Of a stretch of DNA of 6,505 bases, positions 1 to 4,055 are shown in pieces. The first letter of the stretch is position 1. The number at the start of each line of letters is the position of its first letter. The DNA comes from Thauera sp. (GTDB taxonomy: Bacteria; Pseudomonadota; Gammaproteobacteria; Burkholderiales; Rhodocyclaceae). The notes under the pieces are model-generated. The model had not been told where the DNA came from and searched no databases. It saw only the letters and a list, made by a program, of their open reading frames with translations. A program made the position numbers and the translations under genes. The DNA is taken from NCBI GenBank assembly GCA_023150215.1, contig JAKLLJ010000196.1, positions 1 through 6,505 on the forward strand. The letters run 5' to 3'.

Positions 1-1163
1 TGGGCAAGAACGTCGCCACCACGCCGGGCAAGGTCGTATTCCAGACCGAAATGATGCAGCTGCTGCAATACACCCCGAGCACCGACAAGGTTCTCAAGAA
101 GCCGCTGCTGATCGTGCCGCCGTGGATCAACAAGTTCTACATCCTCGACTTGCGCGAGAAGAACTCGTACATCAAGTGGTGCGTGGACCAGGGTCACACC
201 GTGTTCGTGATCTCCTGGGTCAACCCCGACGAGCACCTGGCCGCGAAGAGCTTCGACGCCTACGTCCAGGAAGGCGTGATCGCTGCGCTCGACGCCATCG
301 AACAGCAGACCGGCGAGAAGGAAGTCAACGCCGCCGGCTATTGCCTGGGTGGCACGCTGCTCGCCACCACGCTCGCCTACCTGGCTGCCAAGCGCCAGAA
401 GCGCATCGCCTCGGCCACCTTCTTCACCACCATGACCGACTTCACCGACCCCGGCGAGCTCGGCGTGTTCATCGACGAAGGCCAGGTTTCCAGCCTCGAG
501 AAGAAGATGTTCGAGCGCGGCTACCTGGAGGGCTCGGAAATGGCCGGCACCTTCAGCATGCTGCGCTCCAACGACCTGATCTGGTCGTTCGTGGTGAACA
601 ATTACCTGATGGGCAAGGACCCGTTCCCGTTCGACCTGCTTTACTGGAACTCGGACTCCACCCGCATGCCGGCCGCCATGCACAGCTTCTACCTGCGCAC
701 CATGTACATGGAAAACCGCCTCATCGAGCCGGGCGGCATCGAGATCGACGGCACCCCGATCGACCTCACCAAGATCAAGGTGCCGTGCTACTTCATCTCG
801 GCGATCGAAGACCACATCGCGCCGTGGAAGAGCACCTACATGGGCGCCCGCCGTTTCACGGCCCCGGTGCGCTTCGTGCTGGGCGGCTCCGGCCACATCG
901 CCGGCATCGTCAACCCGCCGGCGGCCAACAAGTACGGCTACTGGGTCAACCCGGCCGCCAAGCTGCCCGAAACCGGTGAAGCCTGGTTTGAAGGCGCCCA
1001 GCAGAGCCAGGGCTCCTGGTGGACCGACTGGCAAGCCTGGGTCACCGCCCACGATGCCGACCAGATCGAGCCGCGCGACCCCGCCAAGGGCAAGCTGAAG
1101 GCACTGGAAGACGCGCCGGGCAGCTTCGTCAAGGCCCGCGTCGACGCCAAGGCCGCAGCCTGA
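1..1163 (+). CDS. phaC: Class I poly(3-hydroxyalkanoate) synthase, 5'-truncated by window edge
   Basis: This enzyme polymerises (R)-3-hydroxyacyl-CoA, mainly 3-hydroxybutyryl-CoA, into the storage polyester PHA at the surface of cytoplasmic granules. The reading frame is open from the left edge (first full codon at 3), so 386 codons are visible. Class I synthases have about 560-600 residues, so roughly 200 N-terminal residues are missing and the ATG at 51 is internal. Counting from that ATG, the lipase-like box GYCLGG carries the nucleophile Cys98 (codon 342-344). The catalytic Asp254 lies in SAIEDHIAPW (codon 810-812) and the general-base His282 in GGSGHIAGIVNPP (codon 894-896). PPWINKFYILDL, SWVNPD, NDLIWSFVVNNYL and GSWWTDW are also family blocks. 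The C-terminus ends in the usual PGSFVKA motif plus a short Ala/Lys tail, so this end is intact. The Cys-to-Asp spacing is 156 residues, slightly shorter than the 161 I recall for the Cupriavidus necator enzyme. A strong terminator follows at once, and no phaA or phaB lies downstream. Confidence 0.97.
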   Translation, partial: GKNVATTPGKVVFQTEMMQLLQYTPSTDKVLKKPLLIVPPWINKFYILDLREKNSYIKWCVDQGHTVFVISWVNPDEHLAAKSFDAYVQEGVIAALDAIEQQTGEKEVNAAGYCLGGTLLATTLAYLAAKRQKRIASATFFTTMTDFTDPGELGVFIDEGQVSSLEKKMFERGYLEGSEMAGTFSMLRSNDLIWSFVVNNYLMGKDPFPFDLLYWNSDSTRMPAAMHSFYLRTMYMENRLIEPGGIEIDGTPIDLTKIKVPCYFISAIEDHIAPWKSTYMGARRFTAPVRFVLGGSGHIAGIVNPPAANKYGYWVNPAAKLPETGEAWFEGAQQSQGSWWTDWQAWVTAHDADQIEPRDPAKGKLKALEDAPGSFVKARVDAKAAA

Positions 1164-1180
1164 GCATCACCGCGCCGGCA

Positions 1181-1208
1181 ACGGGGAGGGGTGACCCTCC
1201 CCGTTTTT
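1181..1208 (+). terminator. Intrinsic terminator of phaC
   Basis: A perfect 10-bp stem pairs ACGGGGAGGG (1181-1190) with CCCTCCCCGT (1195-1204) around the tetraloop GTGA and runs into five T residues (1204-1208). It begins 17 nt after the phaC stop codon. This is the strongest intrinsic terminator in the window and makes phaC the last gene of its transcript. Confidence 0.93.
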
Positions 1209-1302
1209 CGTTGACCCGCAGGATTGCCCGCGCCATGCCCTCCGCACATCGATCACGGCGGATTTCACCGTCGGTGCGCTGCACCCCCTCCAGATCGAGC
1301 CT

Positions 1303-1794
1303 ATGAGCCCTACATCCACCGTGGCAGGGCCAGGCGCGACCGCGCTGCCCGCAATCCTCGTCCTCGACACCAATACGGTGCTCGCGCTGTGGATGTTCCG
1401 CGACCCCGCACTGCTGGCGCTGCACGCCTGGATCGAGGAGGGCGGCTGCACCCTGTGCAGCCGCGAGGACGCGCTCGATGAGCTTCGCCACGTCCTCGCC
1501 TACCCCCGCTTCGGCCTCGACGAAGAGCGCCAGGCCGTGCTCCACGCCGACTACCAGGCGCGCACGACGCTCGTCGCCCGCGTTGCACAAGCGGCCGCCC
1601 TGCCCGCCTGCCGCGACCCCGACGACCAGAAATTCCTCGAGATCGCCGCTGCGGCCGGCACCGCCTGCCTGCTCACCCGCGACAAGGCCCTGCTGCGGCT
1701 CGCACGCCACCGCCTGGTGCGCGCGCGCTTCGCGATCATGACGCCCGAACGCCTGGCACGCACAGTGGCCGAGAGCAGCACGCCCATGGCCTGA
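1303..1794 (+). CDS. PIN-domain protein, putative toxin-type ribonuclease (COG1569-like)
   Basis: This 163-residue protein resembles the PIN family annotated as putative toxin components of toxin-antitoxin systems. PIN domains are Mg2+-dependent RNases. The acidic cluster expected for metal binding is present: Asp22 in VLDTNTVLALW, Glu60 in DELRHVLAYPRF, Asp105/Asp107/Asp108 in CRDPDDQKFLEIA, and Asp127 in LLTRDKALL. The order and spacing match the COG1569 type. The N-terminus has about 17 extra residues before the first beta strand, whereas many homologues begin directly with the strand. No upstream ATG is in frame; a GTG at 1321 is an alternative start. The Shine-Dalgarno sequence is weak (GAG at 1297-1299, only 3 nt from the ATG), which suggests low translation. 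No small antitoxin ORF sits next to it: phaC ends upstream and the next gene is convergent. It may be an orphan toxin or a housekeeping RNase; the family is clear but the target is unknown. Confidence 0.85.
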   Translation: MSPTSTVAGPGATALPAILVLDTNTVLALWMFRDPALLALHAWIEEGGCTLCSREDALDELRHVLAYPRFGLDEERQAVLHADYQARTTLVARVAQAAALPACRDPDDQKFLEIAAAAGTACLLTRDKALLRLARHRLVRARFAIMTPERLARTVAESSTPMA

Positions 1795-1802
1795 ATCCCC
1801 CG

Positions 1803-1843
1803 GGCACGTCGCGTCGCCATAGCGAAGGCGTGCGGTCCGTGCC
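1803..1843. terminator. Weak candidate hairpin between convergent genes
   Basis: GGCACG (1803-1808) can pair with CGTGCC (1838-1843), and an inner CGCC/GGCG pair (1814-1817 with 1826-1829) could stack inside. It lies in the 65-bp gap between the stop codons of the PIN gene and the opposing BtuF-like gene, where a bidirectional terminator would be expected. There is no proper T-tract on either side, so it is at best a poor intrinsic terminator or a Rho-dependent end. Confidence 0.25.
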
Positions 1844-1859
1844 GCATCGAGCAGAAAAC

Positions 1860-2708
1860 TCACGACCCGACGGCGAGGCTGCGGCGCAGCGCCACCAGCC
1901 AGCGCAGGCCGCGGGCGGCGCGGCTGCCATACCACGACACCATCTCACCATCGACCACCAGCGCCGGTCGCCCGGCGAGGGCCTCGACCTCGGCCAGATG
2001 CTGCGCGCGGAAGCGGTAAGGCTCGGTGGACAACAACACGCGCGTCAGCGCCCCGAGCCAGGCCTCGTCCCACTCGAAGGCCGGGTAGCGCGCGGCGCCC
2101 GCGTCACCACCCTCGACCGCCGGCAGCGTGTGCCAGCCAACCTCGGCGAGCGTGGCGGCGATGTAGGTGTCGCGCGCGACGGTCATCCACGGCTCGCGCC
2201 AGATCAGGTAGAGCACGGTCTCGGCCGGCATCGCGGCGCGCAGTTCGGCCGCCTCGCCGAGCGCACCCTCGAGTTCGGTCGCCAGGAGCTCGGCCGCGGC
2301 CTCAGCGCCGAAGATGCCGCCGAGCAGGCGGAACAGCCCGAGGTTGTCGCGCGGCGAGCACGGGTGGGTGACGATGATCGAGGGCACCAACGGCGCGAGC
2401 GCCTCGACCGTCTCCAGCCGGTTCTCGTCGATGTTGACGAGGAGGTGAGTGGGAGCAAGCGTGCGGATACGCTCGAGATTCACGTCCTTCGTGCCGCCGA
2501 CCTTGGGCACCGCACGCAAGGCCGCGCGCGGATGCACGCAAAAGCCGGTGCGCCCGACCAGGTTTGCACCGAGGCCGAGATCGACCAACAGTTCGCTGAG
2601 CGAGGGCACCAGCGAGACGATGCGCGCATCGGCACCGGCCCGCGCATGGCTGCGGCCTGCGGCATCGGTCCAGGTGGCGGTCGTTGTACGCTGTCCGGAG
2701 GCATTCAT
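1860..2708 (-). CDS. BtuF-like cobalamin/metal-receptor family binding protein without signal peptide
   Basis: This 282-residue protein belongs to the helical-backbone metal-receptor class (COG0614, periplasmic binding protein fold of BtuF/FhuD type). Visible family features are the opening strand RIVSLVPSLSELLVDLG (about 29-45), VGRTGFCVHP (51-60), the block PKVGGTKDVNLERIRTLAP (68-86), and HLLVNIDENR (88-97) at the end of the first lobe. A long helical linker and the second lobe follow, with YLIWREPWMTVARDTYIAATL (167-187) and a late VVDGEMVSWYGSR (251-263). The open frame extends back to 2939, but the start at 2708 is preferred: AAGGGA lies 11 nt upstream, homology begins soon after it, and the upstream stretch is Arg/Cys-rich and unlike the family. 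The N-terminus (MNASGQRTTTATWTDAAG) has no hydrophobic core or lipobox, so export by Sec or as a lipoprotein is unlikely. No ABC permease or ATPase gene is adjacent. The family is clear; the ligand (corrinoid, haem or siderophore) cannot be told from the sequence. Confidence 0.85.
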   Translation of the reverse strand: MNASGQRTTTATWTDAAGRSHARAGADARIVSLVPSLSELLVDLGLGANLVGRTGFCVHPRAALRAVPKVGGTKDVNLERIRTLAPTHLLVNIDENRLETVEALAPLVPSIIVTHPCSPRDNLGLFRLLGGIFGAEAAAELLATELEGALGEAAELRAAMPAETVLYLIWREPWMTVARDTYIAATLAEVGWHTLPAVEGGDAGAARYPAFEWDEAWLGALTRVLLSTEPYRFRAQHLAEVEALAGRPALVVDGEMVSWYGSRAARGLRWLVALRRSLAVGS

Positions 2709-2719
2709 CTGGCTTTGGG

Positions 2720-2725
2720 TCCCTT
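2720..2725 (-). promoter_or_regulatory. Shine-Dalgarno site deciding the BtuF-like start
   Basis: AAGGGA on the minus strand lies 11 nt upstream of the ATG at 2708. Spacing is slightly long, but it supports the internal start over the longer open frame that reaches 2939. Confidence 0.55.
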
Positions 2726-2737
2726 GATCGAGGCGGA

Positions 2738-2743
2738 ATTCTA
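2738..2743 (-). promoter_or_regulatory. Possible -10 element for the BtuF-like gene
   Basis: TAGAAT read on the minus strand matches the sigma-70 -10 consensus in five of six positions and lies about 30 nt upstream of the proposed start codon. The best -35-like hexamer, TTGCGC (2769-2764), is 20 bp away, which is longer than ideal. The promoter is therefore tentative. Confidence 0.3.
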
Positions 2744-2818
2744 GCGCTCCGCCCGCGCTGCGTGCGCAAGGACAGGGCAAGGCGACGCTCAGGGAAACCA
2801 CGGGTGCAGTGCCGGTGC

Positions 2819-2832
2819 GTTTTGTGCAAAAC
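2819..2832. promoter_or_regulatory. Inverted repeat, candidate operator
   Basis: GTTTTG and CAAAAC form a perfect 6-bp inverted repeat with a 2-bp spacer (TG). It is an A/T-rich island in otherwise GC-rich DNA, near the middle of the divergent intergenic region between the BtuF-like gene and the TAXI receptor. Its symmetry suits a dimeric regulator. No regulator gene is in the window, and the binding protein is unknown. Confidence 0.4.
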
Positions 2833-2888
2833 TCGCGAAACTGGCTTGTGGCGGCACGCCATGTCCGCCTCCGCGGGCAGGTTCGCCA

Positions 2889-2905
2889 TCGCAGGCAGCC
2901 TGCGA
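2889..2905. promoter_or_regulatory. 17-bp perfect palindrome upstream of TAXI gene
   Basis: TCGCAGGC and GCCTGCGA are exact reverse complements around a single central A. The dyad ends 72 bp upstream of the TAXI receptor start, a plausible position for an operator. If transcribed it could also fold as a 7-bp hairpin with a 3-nt loop. No T-tract follows, so it is not a terminator. A smaller dyad, GGGCG-CCAT-CGCCC (2920-2933), follows it. Confidence 0.4.
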
Positions 2906-2966
2906 GTCCGGCACGCGACGGGCGCCATCGCCCCCGCACCGCGGCTCCTCATTCTTCGCACCTTAC

Positions 2967-2970
2967 GGAG
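2967..2970 (+). promoter_or_regulatory. Shine-Dalgarno site deciding the TAXI receptor start
   Basis: GGAG sits 7 nt before the ATG at 2978, the start that gives a canonical signal peptide. The same frame is open back to 2684, but no comparable site combined with a secretion signal exists for the earlier ATGs. Confidence 0.75.
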
Positions 2971-2977
2971 ACACCCC

Positions 2978-3946
2978 ATGAAGAAACTGACCGCCGTGGC
3001 CGCTGCCTTCGCGCTTGCCGCTTCGCTCGGCGCCGCCCCTGCGCATGCCCAGCAAAAGTTCATCACGATCGGCACGGGAGGCGTGACCGGCGTCTATTAC
3101 GCCGCGGGTGGTGCGATCTGCCGCCTGATCAACAAGGATCGCGCCCAGCACGGCGTGCGCTGCTCGGTCGAGAGCACCGGTGGCTCGGTCTATAACGTCA
3201 ACACGATCAAGGCCGGCGAACTCGACTTCGGCGTGTCGCAGTCCGACATCCAGTACAACGCGCTCAAGGGCGAAGTCCAGTTCAAGGACGGCGGCGCCTT
3301 TACCGACCTGCGCTCGGTATTCTCGCTGCACGGCGAGCCGCTCACCGTGCTGGCGCGCAAGGACGCCAACATCACCAAGATGGAGGACTTCAAGGGCAAG
3401 CGCTTCAACATCGGCAACCCGGGCTCGGGCCAGCGCGCCACCCTCGAAGTCCTGCTGCCGGCGATGGGCATGAGCTTCGCCGACTTCTCGCTCGCCTCCG
3501 AGCTCAAGCCCGACGAGCACGGCGCCGCCTTGTGCGACAACAAGATCGACGGCTTCGCCTACGTCGTCGGTCACCCGGCCGCCAATATCCAGGATCCGAC
3601 CACGACCTGCGGTGCCAAGCTGGTCTCGATCGGCGGCGCGGGCGTCGACAAGATCCTCGCCCAGTACCCTTACTTCGCGCCGACCACCATCCCGGGCGGG
3701 ATGTACGCGGGCAACCCGGAGCCGACCAAGACCTTCGGCGTGGTGGCGAGCATCGTGTCCTCGGCCAAGGTGCCGGCCGAGTCGGTGTACATCATGGTCA
3801 AGGCAGTGTTCGAGAACTTCGAGGACTTCAAGAAGCTCCACCCGGCCTTCGCCAACCTCGAGCCCAAGGACATGATCAAGAACGGCATGTCGGCGCCCTT
3901 GCACGAAGGCGCAGTGAAGTACTACAAGGAAAAGGGCTGGATGTAA
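2978..3946 (+). CDS. TAXI-family TRAP transporter solute-binding protein
   Basis: This is the periplasmic receptor of a TRAP uptake system (COG2358 TAXI family), 322 residues, a normal length. A signal peptide is clear: MKK, a hydrophobic Ala/Leu core, and a cleavage site after AHA at residue 24, leaving QQKFITIG as the mature N-terminus. Diagnostic blocks are ITIGTGGVTGVYYAAGGAICRLIN (29-52), RCSVESTGGSVYNVNTIKAGELDFGVSQSD (61-90), FKGKRFNIGNPGSGQRAT (138-155) and DNKIDGFAYVVGHP (187-200). Four cysteines at 48, 62, 186 and 211 could make two periplasmic disulfides. The frame is open 98 codons further upstream, but the SD (GGAG, 2967-2970) and signal peptide fix the start. The fused permease gene follows 109 nt downstream. 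Known TAXI ligands are small carboxylates such as glutamate/glutamine in Thermus; the ligand here cannot be read from sequence or context. Confidence 0.96.
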   Translation: MKKLTAVAAAFALAASLGAAPAHAQQKFITIGTGGVTGVYYAAGGAICRLINKDRAQHGVRCSVESTGGSVYNVNTIKAGELDFGVSQSDIQYNALKGEVQFKDGGAFTDLRSVFSLHGEPLTVLARKDANITKMEDFKGKRFNIGNPGSGQRATLEVLLPAMGMSFADFSLASELKPDEHGAALCDNKIDGFAYVVGHPAANIQDPTTTCGAKLVSIGGAGVDKILAQYPYFAPTTIPGGMYAGNPEPTKTFGVVASIVSSAKVPAESVYIMVKAVFENFEDFKKLHPAFANLEPKDMIKNGMSAPLHEGAVKYYKEKGWM

Positions 3947-3957
3947 GCCCGCCGGCC

Positions 3958-3977
3958 GGCCTCCTCATGCGGAGGCC
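3958..3977 (+). other. Intercistronic hairpin after TAXI receptor
   Basis: GGCCTCC (3958-3964) and GGAGGCC (3971-3977) form a perfect 7-bp stem with a six-base loop, beginning 11 nt after the receptor stop codon. There is no T-tract. Such a stem may protect the upstream receptor mRNA from 3' exonucleases; that role is inferred. Confidence 0.5.
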
Positions 3978-3993
3978 TGCTTCCGATGCATGG

Positions 3994-4024
3994 ACGGCGG
4001 TGGCCTCGGGGCTCCGCCGTTTTT
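3994..4024 (+). terminator. Intrinsic terminator/attenuator between receptor and permease
   Basis: ACGGCGG (3994-4000) pairs with CCGCCGT (4014-4020). The stem continues after one bulged T with G-U, G-C, C-G and C-G pairs around the loop TCGG, and is followed by five T residues (4020-4024). It ends 31 nt before the permease start. Its place inside an evident operon suggests partial termination, giving more receptor than permease message. Alternatively it is a full terminator and the permease has its own promoter, but the 31-nt gap leaves little room for one. Confidence 0.75.
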
Positions 4025-4055
4025 GTCTCCGTCGTGAATTGTTGAGGCGTTCGCC

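Noticed and set aside
122..979. 285-codon plus-strand frame inside phaC
   Set aside because: It overlaps the catalytic core of phaC in another frame and is Arg/His/Pro-rich, a shadow frame.
1164..1302. Small antitoxin gene for the PIN protein
   Set aside because: Most of this gap is the phaC terminator. The ATG at 1235 opens only a short frame without a good ribosome binding site and without recognisable antitoxin features.
1129..1935. 268-codon minus-strand open frame across the phaC end, terminator and PIN gene
   Set aside because: It crosses a strong terminator and a PIN gene with an intact acidic cluster. The product has no recognisable domain, so it is not a credible antitoxin.
1830..2744. 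304-codon plus-strand open frame opposite the BtuF-like gene
   Set aside because: The opposite strand encodes a recognisable binding protein; this frame gives Arg/Gln/Gly-rich sequence with no motif.
2709..2939. 77-codon N-terminal extension of the BtuF-like protein
   Set aside because: The extension is Arg/Cys-rich and unlike the family, and a usable SD lies in front of the ATG at 2708.
2684..2977. 98-codon in-frame N-terminal extension of the TAXI receptor, including an ATG at 2861
   Set aside because: The ATG at 2978 has GGAG at good spacing and begins a textbook signal peptide. An extension would bury that signal inside the protein.
2709..2977. Cobalamin riboswitch upstream of the BtuF-like gene
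   Set aside because: I looked for a long structured leader with a B12-box-like stretch on the minus strand and saw none I could support. A covariance-model search with the cobalamin riboswitch family would be decisive.
2963..3904. 313-codon minus-strand open frame opposite the TAXI receptor
   Set aside because: It is a shadow of the receptor gene with low-complexity Asp/Glu/Val/Leu composition and no family features.
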